From: Erythrocercus mccallii
Lineage: Eukaryota > Chordata > Aves > Passeriformes > Dicruridae
NCBI GenBank assembly: GCA_013397435.1
Contig: VZRG01001672.1
Span: 27,488-91,487, forward strand
DNA length: 64,000 bases
Direction of reading: 5' to 3'
The notes beneath the pieces were generated by a model. The model was not told the origin of the DNA. It ran no database searches and was given only the letters and a program-made list of their open reading frames with translations. The position numbers and the translations under genes were made by a program. Numbering within the stretch: the first letter of the stretch is position 1; the number at the start of each line of letters is the position of its first letter. Positions 12,671-26,999 of the stretch are shown one piece after another.

Positions 12671-15599
12671 GGTGGAAAAAAGTGAAAAAAGTGAAAAGGA
12701 AAGAAATAGCTTGATAGTCAGTTCTCAGTAAGGGACAGAAGTCCATGTAATAAGATATTCTGCTTGCTCCATCACACCAAATTGTAGACAGAGTGCACCT
12801 GTAGGCTGTTTTTAAATGCTAGACTGCTATACAGAGAAGTGATACTCTCCACTGTAGTCAGCAACTTGGCAAACCAGAACAAAATTCAATAATTTTCCCT
12901 TCTTTGGAAAGAGCATAAGAAATAGGAATCATAAAGTAGAAATGAGGCTGAACCAAAAAATCTTTATCTGAGTTAGCTCATTTTTTAAGGGAGTTTGAAA
13001 ACTTTTCTACTAAAAAAATCCTCAAACCTATATTTAATACCTATACCCATAGTATTCTACTACACATAGTAGTGTTTCTTTTTAACCATACAAGCGTGTG
13101 ACAATTATACATTATGATTAAACTGTCTGGTAAGAATTGCATTTAGGAAAGTAATGGTATGGTTCTGATAAAATATCTCAAGAGGAAATTCTTTATACAT
13201 TAATTCAATACAATACACTATTTTTGAAAGGTATGTTTCCTTTAAATATTCCCACAAAAGTCACTACTTGTTAGAAGGTGCATTTTCTACACAGAAATAC
13301 ATCTGTTTCTACCAGACCTTTATAAGCATTCCATATATTTATGTACAGATTTAAATCTCATACTTGCACCACTCACATATATAAGCCAGAATGTTGCTTC
13401 GTCAGTGATGCAAAGCACGCTAGAACTTAGAAGAAAGGAAGTGAGGAGTGGCTTCCATTTGTGAATAAAAATGTGTGTGTCTGGTGGATAAACATTTTGA
13501 ATCATGATGTCAGTTCTGTGTGTCACACGTCTATGCAGGCCTGTATAGACAAGCAGTAACATTCTTAAAGGGGTATATACACACTAGAGAATTACAAGGG
13601 CTTCTATCCTTAAACAAAAGAATCATTACAGCAAAACAGTTTGATGAAATGTGGGCTGGAAAGTGATGTTATCAACAACTGTGGCAAAACTTTATTGCAG
13701 CAAGAACATTTCTGATTCTGAATTGCCCATTGCTTTCTGCTTAAATGTACCAAAAAGGTGTAAAACTTAAAAGTTGAGGGAAATAATATGTTAGTCTTTA
13801 AAACAGTAATTCACTGTTCCTTGTTAAAGCTTTTGAGGTAATCTGGGACCTTTTCAATGCTGGGTGACAGTCAAAGAACACAGAAATTCCCATAAAATTC
13901 TGGAAAAAGAAACCAAGGGCCAGCCCAGAAAGTTAACAGGAGAGGCGGCAAAAGCTTCCAAAGCAAGAAAAGGAGCACTGAGGAAGGAAGGATTTTTCCA
14001 AGCAGACAGTTCCACTGTCCTGTTGCTGTAGTCTCGAAGAAAGGAATTACTTCCTGTTCATTTATTAGTGGCTTCAGACTCAATTGTCCTGCAACCCAGT
14101 AAAGGGCATTGTCTTCCTCCCACCCGGAGATGTCATGCAGCAACACTGGCAAACACTTTAAGGGGAGCCAAATGAAGAAGAGAGAGGACTCCATAAAAAG
14201 CAGAGTGAGATAACAGTAAGAAGCTGGAAAAAAATAAAGGAAAAGAAAAAAATTGGGGAAACAGAGATAAAAAAGGGGTTTAAGAGTAGAGACAACTGGA
14301 GAAATAAAACAAATGAATTGGCAGAAGGAAAGAAAATGGAAGCTTTTGATGGAATAAACCTTCAACCCACAGCCATCTGTAAATAAGTTCCCAAATGTAC
14401 TTAATTCCTGTAATAAAGCTTTTTAATTTCTTGATACTATGCTTCCTAGTATAAAGGACAACCACCTTGCAACTTTATCATTACACATCTAACTGTAACA
14501 GAACAAGAAAGAATAATAATATAGTTAAAGTGGTTACACACATTTCTTACCTGCTCTCTTGGTGGTATGGTCACCTTTTCCAAGGCCTGTGCCTGGTGAC
14601 AGAGAAGGTGTTATGGTGAGCCATCAGCATCTGGAGTTCTCTGCCAAAAGGAATGTGACATGGACATTGATCCCTCCTGGGACCCACATTGGAGTATTTT
14701 TTTAATGTTTAATAACATCCTTTCATATCTTTTCCTTTTTTCAGGAACTTGACATTGTATATGAATTCACTACACGATGTCTTTATGTTTGGTTAGTACT
14801 ATCTATTTTTTTCTTTGCTAAACCATATATCCTTTTTCCACAGTTCTAGATCTGTATCTCTCTTAGTGACCATCACTGACCTGCTGAAGCCTCTCTGTTC
14901 TTCAGTGCCAAGGCTGTGCCACATGTCTTATCATCCCATGACTGTCCATTTTAGTCCTTTATACAGAATTTCATGTCTTTCCTTATGTCAGCGCTTGTCT
15001 GCTCTATATCATTGTGTTACATTTGTAAATTTTTAATTTTACAGTAAATAGCTACTCATTAAAATTATCTGTCTAAAATTCAATGGAAAATACTGCTTTC
15101 AATTACACCAGCCTGTCATCAGACAGTTGAAAAAACCTGGACACGGCAAGTCTCTGCAAACTCAGCCATTGCAAACTCCATACAAAGCTGACAGTTTGTT
15201 ACTGTCAATCATAACACTGTTATGAAGCCATAGGACTACAGTGTCTTCTGTAATCCTACCTTGTTCAATGTGATGCTGCTCTTTCTAGGTTTCTTCTGTC
15301 CATGTATGTATTGGGAAATTGTACAGATGCTACCTGGGCAGCTGGATGAATTAGTCCTTGCATGGCTGGAGATAAAAATTGATCAATGCCAAATATTGAC
15401 ATAATTTTAATTCATAAAATTGGAGAGTGGAAAAAGGCAACTGTTGCAGCATTTTAAATGTGATACAAGCAATTTGAAATCTTTAGCAACCACATGGCAA
15501 ACCCAGTGCCCTTGGATAGGCACCAAGATTCTTGTAGGTTAATGAACAGAGCTGGAGAATTTTGAAACAGTCTGTAGGTCTTGTACTAGCTTTTGAAAG

Positions 15600-16510
15600 T
15601 TGTTAAGATAGTGGCCATCTCATCCAGCTGCTCTTGCCAAGGACTTCCTCCTGCTGGGCTGATGAAGCCCAGACAAGTGTGCCCAGGAACATGGGGTCTC
15701 TGTCCAGCCTGAGGGATGTATCTGCTGCTGTCCTATTTGCTGGTTCAGCCAGAGGTGAAGCTGAGCATATATCCCAGGGACACATAGACATGAACATGGA
15801 CAGGCACAGAGGAGGCACACACAAAATGCTGAAACAGCTGCCACAGGCAAGAGATGCTTTCAACCCAAAGAAAGGAATCACATAAAACACAGATAGATGA
15901 GTCTCCTCCTTTTCTTAGGTGGGAAGGGGCAGGATGTCACTAGTGCAGTGCACACAAGATACTCTCCAAGTTTACAAGCACATACACATTTGCAGGTCCT
16001 CAAGTGTCATCATATCCGCTCTAGTTCATCCATTGACTCTGCCTGTATCCTGGACCCACTTTATGGGCCCTGGGCCCTCTAGCAGGTTCAGGTCAGTGCT
16101 CTCTAGGAAACTCTTGACATTCACATCTTTGATCCAAAGACACCCCCACACTCTCAAGTCCCCCTGGCTGGCTAGTACAGCCTGATGTTTGTTAGTGAAT
16201 ACACCCACACACATCCTTCCCACGTGTGTACTGTGTTTAGGGAATATACTGCCACTTGACACTCACCAGACCCGTGGGCTGCTACCAGCAGTCTGCTTCA
16301 GCTGCCAGCCCTGACCATCTCAATTGACTCTTGTCGTGTCAGTTTCTCCACAGGTGTTTTTTTGGGGTGCATACCACTCCTGCTCCAGTGAATGGAGGCT
16401 AAAGGCTCCACCTCACTCTAGTCCCTGATATTATGGCACCACTCACTCCAGTAGCTGGCCCCACACATTCCTACAACTTCAGCCTGACTCCTGTGGTCGG
16501 TCCCAAATTT
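15600..16510. other. GC- and CA-richer segment, possibly remnant ERV interior
   Basis: Composition shifts from the AT-rich background to C/A-rich sequence. It lies where the interior of a minus-strand retroelement would be if the LTR-like block at 16511-17277 is its 5' LTR. I see no gag or pol motif in any frame, so this is placement by context only. Confidence 0.25.
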
Positions 16511-17277
16511 TGCTCACACACAGAAGTCTTGCCTGTAGCTAGCACTTAGTTCTTGCAGCACACATGTGCAGAAATTGAAGTGTGAGATTGTGCAGAGATA
16601 ATTAAGAAAAATTTAGCAAAAAACACAAGGAGATAGAATAGACTGGTGATAAGATGCAGGGCTTAGCCAGAAATGAGTAAAGTTGTCCTATTTTAAAAGA
16701 GTGACCAGCCTCTTTTATAATTCTTTTCTACCTGCCTCCTACTGTTTGTCCTTATGGTTCTACTTCCTTTGCACGTCATTTCATGGGTTTGTGTACCTCT
16801 CCCAGCCCAGGCTCCAGGATCTCTCCTGGTTTGTAATAATATGGGGTGCAAAGTCCAGGCTGATCTTCCTTCAAAGGGCACCTGCAGGTTCCTGCTAGCC
16901 CATCAACTGATGTGATTGGTGAGGTTGTCTCTTGTCATTGTCTCCATTTTTTGGTTTGTTAGACATGAGTGTCTGTGTATATTATTTCTGGCTTCCCTTT
17001 TATCACTCACTTTCCCACCCAACCACATCCATGATCAGAAGACTGTGTTGGAACAAACATTTTTGTATTCTTACAAGTCCTCATCAGTTACTGTGGGCAG
17101 ACTTGATGTCTCTCATTTTCCTATGTTAATCAGGTTTCTGTCTCTGAAGTTTCTTGTTTAAAGTTTGCTCCTTTCTTTACTGCCCACTGTTTCCATAGAA
17201 AATGACCCTTGACCAGATGCCCTTAAAGGAACAGACAGTCATATTGCTCACCATAACAATATCTAAAAACCATAACA
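16511..17277 (-). mobile_element. Probable endogenous-retrovirus LTR, minus strand
   Basis: On the minus strand the block starts TGTTATGG (right edge, 17277) and runs to a possible CA end at 16511, about 767 bp. A TATA-like TTATAAAAG lies at 16712-16720 on the minus strand, as expected between U3 and R. No canonical AATAAA follows it, and I found no matching target-site duplication, so the left boundary is a guess. The TG start is shared with the 44-kb LTR, but the interiors do not look alike. It could be the 5' LTR of a decayed provirus or an unrelated repeat. Confidence 0.42.
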
Positions 17278-17284
17278 GAAACAA

Positions 17285-20200
17285 ATTGCTGCAATGGCTG
17301 CTAATAAACTGTTAAGTCAGCATTACCTAAATTCAATGAGGTGGTTCAGGTTCAACTATGTCAGTGCTTTTTGGTCAACAATGAAGTGAAAATTAAGGGT
17401 TCTTCTCTGATAGCATAACAATAAGAACCATTCAAAACCAGTATGACTTTGTGAACTTAAACTTGAATACAGCTAAATAAATTAATTCATGTTTAATATT
17501 TTTATATAGTTTAAGCTTGAATTGCTCCCAATAGTCATCACTACAGTTTAATTGCTTTTAGCCTACACTAACACCATTTCATTATAGCAACTAAATATAG
17601 TGGTTTTCTTTCCATTGTTTACTCGATGAGATTACACATCTACACATGCAAGGAGTTACCATAAAATTGTCTCTTACTCTGTCCTGCTTAATTTATATCT
17701 CTTTCTCCTCCCAAGGGTCTTACAAATTTTCAGCTAGGTCTCCTCCTTTTTATTTAGAAAATAATTATTATTCTAATCAACCCTTTACCAAATCTCAAGC
17801 TGTGTGGCTGAGAACTTCTCTAGGTTTCCTAAGTGAATGAATTACAGAAATAGGACATCTGGGTAATGTATCCTTTTTCTCAAATCATTTGGGTTTTCCC
17901 TATAGGGTGACCATATGACTTTGTACAATATTCTATTGAACTACACTTTCTTATTGTCCTCCAGAAAACTTTTCTTATTTTGAAGTTTGCCTTTCCAGTT
18001 ACTGATGTCACCAGTTTTTCCGGACTTGGCTATAACATCTAGCTATTAGTTGGAAAACAAGATGGCATTTTATGAAATTAAACTTCTTACATTTCTTCAT
18101 ATTTCATGTAAAACAACTATATAGACCAATACAATGACACTGCCCATTTTCTACTTGGATCTGTCTTATGAGATTGAAACAAAATTTTCAGAAACTCCTT
18201 TAACACAGTTTCTAAAGCTGTTTCCATGTGAGTTAGGGTAAAATTTGCATTTCCCTGAATGACATCAGGGATAAAGTAACAGGCTGAATCACTTTTAAAA
18301 ATTTCTGCATAGTTGAATTTCATGTCTATAAAGTCTGATCAAAGACTTGGGCGACCCAAGAGTTTTCTTACTTCACCAAGCGTATCAGGGCAAGGGATAA
18401 AAGGAAAAGTTCACTTCCATTTTTGATATGGATAATTATGGATAAATATTCTCAGTAGAAAGTATAGTGACATCATGCAATGTTCGTTACTCTACAATTA
18501 TCTTTTCTTGACTCTCATACTACTTGAGTCTGTTGGTCAGATTGCAGAAGGGTGCTATCATGTTGAAGAAAATTATCATGTCTGACTCCCAGTGCTCCTC
18601 TCCTAACCTATGACTTCAACTATCAGTAGTCACTAATTGTAATTATTCAGCTTCACTACAGTAGAGTGGCTGGGGAAGAAGAGCACTGCTCTACATTGCA
18701 GCTGAACAACTGATAACGCAAAGCTAAAATTACTCCTTTGCTATCTATCACATCCAATTCCCTAGGTTTTAAGGAAGAGGATCCATTTTTTTAGTGTATC
18801 TTCTTTCTTTTTAAAATTGAAATGGTAGGTTTAGAAGTGGAAATATTAGTATTATATAAAGTACCAAATGACTGACATTTGTAGAAGGTAGCTTTAATTA
18901 GAAGATACTGTCGGTGTTGTGGCATAAAATCAAAATGAAAGGTCACGGACACAGTGACAAACAGGAAACTGAAGTTGTTTCTTTCTAAAATTGTATTCAT
19001 AAATGTGAATTACCTTTGTAATGTTCAGAGGAGGATGTCTCTCTTTTGCTTTAACCTCTTATCTGCAATATTTCCTCTGACATAAATATGGTCCTGACAT
19101 ACCTTGAATAAGAAGACACCTCTGGTATAGTATTATTTCCAAAGGTAGGTACTACATTGTGGATAGTCCTTGAATAAAGCTAAAGTGCAAATTGAAGAAC
19201 TGAAATGCTACATGATATAAAAAGCCACTTTTTTCATGAGAAAGGTATGTGGAATTTCTCATCTATATGGTATAAGATGCAATGAAACTCAATAAATCCA
19301 TATTAACTTTTAATCCGAAGTAACACCTCTGTTCTTCTATGTGCAATGACATAATACAGTTAGCATAAGAAAGCCCTTGGCCAGGAACATTGTTTATAAA
19401 AACTGGTAGCTTTTCTGACAAGGGAACAAAAATCTCATCTCGGGTGGGACAGAACTGTTAACGGTGCTGAGAAAAACACCTAGCATAAAAAATGTTCTCT
19501 TTGTTAATAAGAATCTTTTATTTCAAGGAGTCACTGAAATCCTAACCAATATTTGCAAGAGAGTCCCTGACAAGGGCCTGTTAGAAAGAGAAGGAAGTCA
19601 ATAAAAGTAAAGTGTAAGTGTAACATTAATGGCAGGTTCTTGTAGCCATTTTCCCCCAAATTATACCATTCCTATTCAAATACCATCTCGAGAGTCTCAG
19701 ACAGTGTCAAGTGCAATCATTGTTATTGCAGTTGCCAAGGTAATCAATTGAAATCATAATGAAGGGAACAGAAGGAAATCAATAGACTCTGAAATTACAA
19801 ATAAAGAGGAGCTATCGTTTAAAAGCATTTGGCTGAAATCTTCCATATTAATGGAGTCAGAAATGGCTGTGTCATTCAGAAGCAGTGTGGTGCATAATTC
19901 ACTTGAGTGCATTAGAACACCTAAAAGCTATTGCAGCAATTAGTGCTGCCTACCAAGAAGGTGTCCACCTTAGAAGCATCACCGAATTGTTTCTTTGGTT
20001 CCAATATGTTTTCATGTTTAAAATTGTGATTTTTTTTTTCTCCCTCAAAAAACCATCATCATGTAATCTCAAAAAACATAGTGTCTTTCCCATAATTTGT
20101 TGAAAAAGTTTATCTAATGTGTGCTGTCTCTTCTGGAGTTTTCTTTCAGTTAAAAGCCCAGATGCAGCTGCACTCCAGTAGATTTTATGCCCCTTAGGCA

Positions 20201-23200
20201 CCCTAGTGACTGTGGGACATTAGTACCTAATGGCAGTGCTCAGCATTTACAGTCAGTCCTCTTCTAAACAGAAATTATACCCATGTTTTCATACATGTTA
20301 CTTAACACAGAGTATTTGCACATCACTGCATTCAGACAAAGGCATTGTAGGTACAGTGAAGGGGGTCCTTTTCTCTTTAGGCAAGTAGCACAGCAGGATT
20401 CTTTATTTGGCTTTAGAAAGACAAGCAGGCAAGAATGAAGCACTGAATATGTTTCTGCTGTGTGTGCTCTATTAACCAAATGTTGTTGTACCTTGCAAGG
20501 CCCAGTAAATAATTATTCTAGAGGAGAAGTTTAGCATGATGCAATAGTCTGTTACTGCATTCAGTTGGGAAGAAGAAGACATGGGTCCCAGCTCATGAAC
20601 CAACTGGAGCAGGGAATTGAAATATCCATTGGAGCAAGAAAGCCAGGTCTCAGAGCTAGCCATTATGTTATGTAGCTATGTCCTCTCCCTCTATCCTTCT
20701 GGTGAGAGAGGTAGTGAATATTTAATAGTTTCATGCAAAATAGAACAGTTTCTAGCGGAAGGTTTGAAAAAAGTCCTGTAACATCCTACAACATTGCTTT
20801 TAGGTGTTTCCTGTGCAAAGAAAATTACCATCATGTGAAAAAATTAATCATTTGAATTCTTCCCAAAAAGAGTACTCAAACTACTTAGTTGCTTCTGAAG
20901 AGGGAAAAAGTCAAGGGTCCACACTGCAATATTTCAGCTGCATTCAGAAAAAAAAAAGATGATGGGAGTCAGATGTTTTTGCTTTTAGGCAGTTGCACTT
21001 ATTGAAATGTGACTTAGCCCTCTTAAGGAAATTGTTCTTAAAAGTCAGATAGAAGGCATGAAGAAGGAAGAAAAATTAAGAAGGTATCTCCTTCCTGCCT
21101 GAAATACTAATATGTCCAAATACTGAGCTACCAAAATTTTTTTTTCTCAAAAATGTCAATTGGTTTTTGCACGGCATTTAGTAAAGCTTTTCCATTACCA
21201 ATTGCATAACAGCAATTAAAATTCTCATCAAATCCATCTTAACTGTTTATGGTCTTCCACTAGGGAGCATTTTCCTTGGTAAACATCTGCAGTAAAAGGC
21301 TATTTAATGTCTGCAAGTGAAACAGTCAGTTATGCTAATTCATCTCTTCCACTGTCAGTTTACATTGAAATCTTGTACAGATCTGGTCTTCTGCAATAGG
21401 TGGGTTAAGGTGCACTTCGGCTTGTTCTGAGAAGAGAAAAAGCCTTTGTCTTTTTTTCTGTCACATCAGCTAAAGTTAGATCTGATCATTGTGTGTCTCT
21501 GTGAAGGAGTTCAAAGCACTTTGCTCTGCAGTCCATCAATGCAAACTGCTAAGAAAAGGATGGACTGACTTATTTGAATGAGGGCAATGAAAAAATACAT
21601 AGCCATGCAACAAAAATAATAACATAAAATACTATAAACTAACTGTGAAATCACTATCAGGAGTTTCTGCCTTTCTCTTTGTATAGATTTATTAATAAAG
21701 GAAGTAAATGCAGTGTGTTGAAAGCAACAAACCCCCTCCTTTCTTTGGAAAGCATTGAACAAGTAATGGGAAATGTCTTTCATATCATATGTGAAAAATC
21801 AGGCATGTTGGTTTTTTTCCCATGTCACAATTGTAGTGTCTGGGGTTCCCTTAGATCTCATTGTTCCAAGTTTGTGGTCCGTCCTTTGTCACTTTCAGAG
21901 TTTTTTGATTAATATCATCAAAACCAAACCCATAGCAGATTTGAAGATTCCAGTTTGTGCCTTCTAGTATCTTTTGCTCTGCCTTCTGGCATCTGGCTCC
22001 AGCTTGGAAGATCTGAATAATTTCTCACTTCCTCTTCTTAATGCTCAGTTCTCACTTTCATCACTTATAGAAGCATCAAATCTCCCACCACTTTATTTCC
22101 TTTTCTTCCTGAAAGGATTTCAGCTTTTATTGATGATAACAGGAGCAAGTACATCCAAAACAGTGGCCTGAATGCCATTTTTATTTTTAAAGAAAGCTTT
22201 GCAAAGGAAGGGAAAGGTATCTTATTAATGTCCGGATAAAAGCTAGGAATAAATCAAATAGATATTTATCCTTTAAATAATGTACTGAATGTTTCTCTAC
22301 TGTAAAGCCCTCATAGCAGATCAATACTGTTTACACTATTCACTTGCAGCAAGCAGTAAAAGTCTTTCACTTCAACAGTTTCCAGCCATTTAACATTGTT
22401 AAAAAGATAGCTAAAACATCAGTTGGGGTCATTTTTTCCTAAACTGAAATGCATCGATTAGCTTTCATGACATTCACTGCAATGATTGCGAATCAGGATT
22501 ATGAAAGAGGTAATATGGGAGTAAAAAGGGAAGGAAGTCAGTGCACCTCTTTTAAGTTAATGAAATAAATTGCATACCTCTACTCAGAAGTAAACCTTGA
22601 AGGGATTGACTTCTTTATAATACTGTGTTAATAACTACTTCTCTACATGTGTAGTATGGATTGCCTTTTAAATTGATTTCATTACACATATGCAAAAGCA
22701 ATGGCTCTGAAAGTCTGGTCTGTGACATTTGTCATGTTGAGTCAGTTAGGGAACAGTGCAAATTTGTGATCAATGCCACTTCAGTGAGAAAAGATATTAT
22801 TAGCAAACTCTACAAGAACTATGTATGGTAAGTAAATAGAAATTAATTGTTCTAGGCTTTTTGGAGTTAAAAGAAAAATTATTACTTAGTTCAGCTAATG
22901 AATGCCTTTTTGTGACCTCCAGTCAACAAATGATTGTTGATACTGTACAGAGTAACAATGGGACAGTTAGGACCATTTTAGCACCTACACTGCAGATGAG
23001 AAGACTTCTGATTGAATTAAAAAGATGAGACATGAGTTCAGCATTTCTCTTCATCAAAAAAATTTCTTTTTCCCTGAGTGTCTTTTCTGTCTTTTTTTTA
23101 TCATTTATTTATTATTTTCCCTAAGGATTACACTGTGTTTAGAAACAAAAATTAAATTTAAATACTAGCTTCTTACTCTTTAAGTACTTTTTTTAACACT

Positions 23201-23683
23201 TCAAGTGTAGGTGATATTATATGGCTTACGATAACAGAGTACAAATCTGAAGCCAAAAAGAAAAGGAAAGCATTCAAAAAGGCTAGTGAGATACTTATGC
23301 ATACCTATAAAGTATCAGAAGATGATAAATTAAATGGTGTAGACAAATGAAAATTAGAGATATGATATTTACAGTTTATACCACAAATCTATTTTCCACC
23401 AATTACTATCTAACTTCTAGGAAAGAAAAGGTTTGCAATATTAAAATTTGTTTCAGGAAATATTGCAAGTTAATGAAAACTTAAAGTTTTCAGTTAAAGC
23501 TGAATTCATCATTCCTTCCATATTACAAATAGTGAAATACCTTTTTAAGATCTAGTTCTTCATTCTTTTTCTGTGAAGACAAGCTGAGAGAATTGGAACT
23601 CTTTTGACTGGGGAAGAGAAGGTGCTGAGGAAACCTAATAACACATTCCAGTACCAGAAGAATGCCAACTTTTCTTGTTGCCT
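17285..23683. other. Unique AT-rich sequence, no gene seen
   Basis: No recognised transposon and no exon with a family signature. Stretches near 19.65-19.87, 21.15-21.38 and 22.44-22.76 kb have well-mixed, non-repetitive composition with SOX/homeodomain-like words. They are plausible conserved non-coding elements, but I cannot test this. Confidence 0.5.
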
Positions 23684-23982
23684 AGAAAAGCACTTTTCAC
23701 AAGGGCATGTAATGATAAGACATGGGGAGATGGCCTTTAGCTGAAGGAGAATAGGTTTAGATAAGATCATAGAATTCTTTACTGTGAGGATGGTGAGGCA
23801 CTGAAAGTTTGTCCCCAGAGAGATTGTGGGTTCCAACACTTGAGGTGTTCAAGACCATGCTGGATATGGCTCTGAGTGACTGTTCCAGTGTAAGATGTCC
23901 CTACCTGTGTCAGAGGGATGAGATCTGGATGATCTTTGAGGTCCCTTCCAACCCAAACCATTCTACAACTATATGATTTTAT
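23684..23982 (+). mobile_element. CR1 LINE 3' end, plus strand
   Basis: About 300 bp corresponding to the CR1 3' end. It starts in the last part of ORF2 (CACAAGGGCATGTAATGATA), runs through the ATTCTTTACTGTGAGGATGG region and the 3' UTR (CCCTTCCAACCCAAACCATT), and stops with an ATTCTA/ATGATT-type terminus. This is a typical 5'-truncated CR1. It is better preserved than the copy at 1.4 kb. Confidence 0.93.
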
Positions 23983-23984
23983 AA

Positions 23985-26900
23985 TTAATTACTAATTCCC
24001 ACATTTTCCACGCCTTTCTTAAAGTACAACCATCATCATTTTTGAAGGTATGAACATTTCCTGAGTGGGGGGACTGTAGCTCTTAATTTTAACTGTGGTC
24101 AGATTTTCTCCTCCTACAACCTTTCACAGTAGAATGCTCTTCCAAAACCAAGAAAAAGTCAGCTGTATACGAATTGGTGTCTAAAGACCTAATAAGCTAA
24201 GGTTTCTTCAAATAACAGTTTCCTGAGATGCTCAGTGAAATGTAGGTAGTGCAGAATACCTTGTATTTTGGGGAAATCCAGAAAGAGAATGATAGTTTTG
24301 ATATCTTACATCCAATAAACTTCTCTGTTTCTTGTAGAACTTGAGGATGCTGGTTGGACAGGAGGCTGTCATTGGTACTGCCATTTGCTAAAAACACAAG
24401 GTTTGTTTCATATGTATCAGTGCTGGTCAGCATTCAGGTATCAGTCACTTTTTACAAACAAGTTTTCAAATCCCACTAGCTTAGTCCTTGGTGGTATGAG
24501 ATAAGAACAGGCCTGCTATGAGGAAAACCATGCAAAAAATATTTTTAGTTTAAGCAAGATGGAGATTTTATGGATTTGGGTCAACAGAGATCACACTAAA
24601 AATGTTCACCGCTTCATTCTAATGAGTTTAAAGGAGGGCTGCTCTATTTTTCCTTCAATCTATTGTTTGTCCTGTTAGTAAGTAAAATATGTTACTGTGG
24701 AATAAAACAAAGTGCCTCCTGAAAAAAAATTAATATAGGACATGCTCCAAAAACTTTGTTCTAGATTGAGGTTGTCTACAAAGGTAAACATCAGAGTATT
24801 GAAACAATTTCTTTTCTGAATATAAACCTCATATTTTAGTAAATACATAAGATGTGGTCAAGTCTTTCTCTAGCAGAAACACCAGATCTGCCTCTAGGTA
24901 GACACAGCTATCCCTCCAGGGTAATGTGAGTCAGACACCAGAGAGAATTTTGCCTAACATTTTTGCATTATAATTTTTTGCAATAAAGTTTGAAAGGAAA
25001 GACATTAGGAACCTCTAAAAAGGTCAAGCCCTGCTCTATCTGTGCTTATGTCTGAAAAATTAATAGTTCCATATCTGCTAGTGCCTGCCCCTATTATTTG
25101 TTCACAGTCAGATAATTGTACCTGTGTAGTAAGTGGTCCCTTTCAACTGGATTATGATGGTAGTGGAAAAGAGAAAACAGAGGTATCTTTGGGACCTTAG
25201 CAATGTGACTCACCCATATGCAGTGACAGAGGCAGAAGAGCAGAGTGTTTACTTGGTTATCCAGTCATTTTCCTTCTTGAGAATGACACAAGGATGGTCA
25301 GAAATCTGTGTTCAGCACAGCATCATAGGAAGTGAGATTTCAATGGATCAGAAAAACCACTATGAACTCAGATGTTCACCCAACTGCACTCTGGAGCCAA
25401 CATATCCTCATTTCATTTCCCCTTAGGCAGGGACACGTAACTACAATGTGAGTAAGAAAGTACTTTATAGTCTCTCAAGTTTATAGGTCTTTTGTCTCAA
25501 CTTTTTTCTGCAAGGTTAATAGAAACATCGCATGTATCACAGTGGCAGTGCAAGTGTTGCCTACTTAACAAATAGTTTCTTACATTAAGGTGTTCTCATT
25601 AAAAACTCCCTGAACAGAAAAAAAAGGCTAGAACTTAGCCTTTAAATCCATATATTTGGCTTCAGTACTGAGCAGCTGAATGCATTATACAGCACATCAA
25701 AAAATAAGATAATTTCTCTGCAAAGCAAAGTGAAATAACTGCAATCAAGAACCCAAAATTCTAATAGCTACAACTAATTTGCATGATAGATGTTTACATG
25801 AAAGAGGAGGAATATATCTCTATGATAATATGCTATTTGTGAGCAAGTGTATAGCATATTTTTTAGATTTTCTTTTGCATTAAGAGCTTCCTTAGGTGTC
25901 TCTACCATAGTTATTATGGACAGTGCTTGCACTTTGAAAATATAACTTGTGCAAACATACCCTAAATATAATAATTCTATTTCATATTTAAGTTGCTAAA
26001 TATGCCAGGTTGCTTTTAATGGAAATGTGTTTTCAAAAAATAAATTCTAAAAAAGCAAAATATGCCCTTTGTGTCAACTTCACCTAGCTGCCAATATACT
26101 GGGATAGTCTGTGGGCTGACTGCTTTTTGCAAAAGAACTTCCAGGAATAGATATAACTTGAAACAAAAAAGTAACCTTTGCACTTTTTTCCTAAAAAGTA
26201 AGGCAGCTTCTGTATTTGGTCCAAATTCAAACTGGTTGAATAACATTGTGCCTCCTTTATTCCTTGCTATCTTTTTGTTGGTTGACAGGTTCTTTAGTCT
26301 TTGTAGGGTAAATGTATATCTATCTGTGTTAGTGCAAGGAGCCATTTCTGGAAGTGTCATTTATTTGTGTATGCCACTCAAATATTTCAGGATATTTAGG
26401 CCCCTATCACAATAAATATAAAATACAATAATAAGTAAAATAAAGTAAATATGAAAAAACCTTTTCATTTACTTTTAAAAATGTATATCATTAGGCTTTC
26501 AAGAAATTAATTTTTTTGTAAAGGTTGTAGCTAAAAGAGGACTAAAGCCTCTGTGATCTGGTAAGACCAGGCTGGGGAACAGAGGGAATGTGTCTTGTTA
26601 GATCAGGAGGTAGAACCAAAAAAAAATGAAGATCTTACTTGACCAAAAGCTTTGGGTCAGGTGGTTGATTGCTATATTGACTGCTTAGATTTTCTATCCT
26701 TCTTAAGTATTACAGGTACTATTTTTTCTAATCTGGAGGAAGTATATTTGGGGAATCCGTCCTTCAGTGTGGAGTTTTTGGTGTAAGACTCTTTGGAGAG
26801 AGTCCACCAACCTGCTTTCCAGAGATGACTGAAACACAGATGTACAGACACACTCCATCAATTTACCGCAGGCTGATGCATTTTCACTTGTAATATGAGA

Positions 26901-26995
26901 GAAGTACGAACATAATTATTGGTCTTAACCAGTGATTTAACAAAGTTTTATAGTAAATGTGACAGTGGATTAATCTGATTGGATGGCAAGAAGCT
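23985..26995. other. Unique AT-rich sequence, no gene seen
   Basis: No transposon or exon recognised. Overlapping opposite-strand frames of about 115 codons at 26016-26415 are the longest and look like chance openings. Confidence 0.55.
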
Positions 26996-26999
26996 CTTA

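Larger units (their letters stand above)
10520..15595. other. Unique AT-rich sequence, no gene seen
   Basis: No supported gene. It contains a (TATC)-type AT array near 11.3 kb and an A21 run at 12.65 kb, both listed separately. The longest frame, 164 codons on the minus strand at 13871-14365, is hydrophobic because the plus strand is purine-rich there. It shows no recognisable domain. Confidence 0.55.

Noticed and set aside
13871..14365. 164-codon minus-strand frame, the longest in the window
   Set aside because: Its Phe/Leu-rich make-up follows from a purine-rich plus strand. No signal-peptide-plus-domain layout, no known motif and no supporting neighbour.
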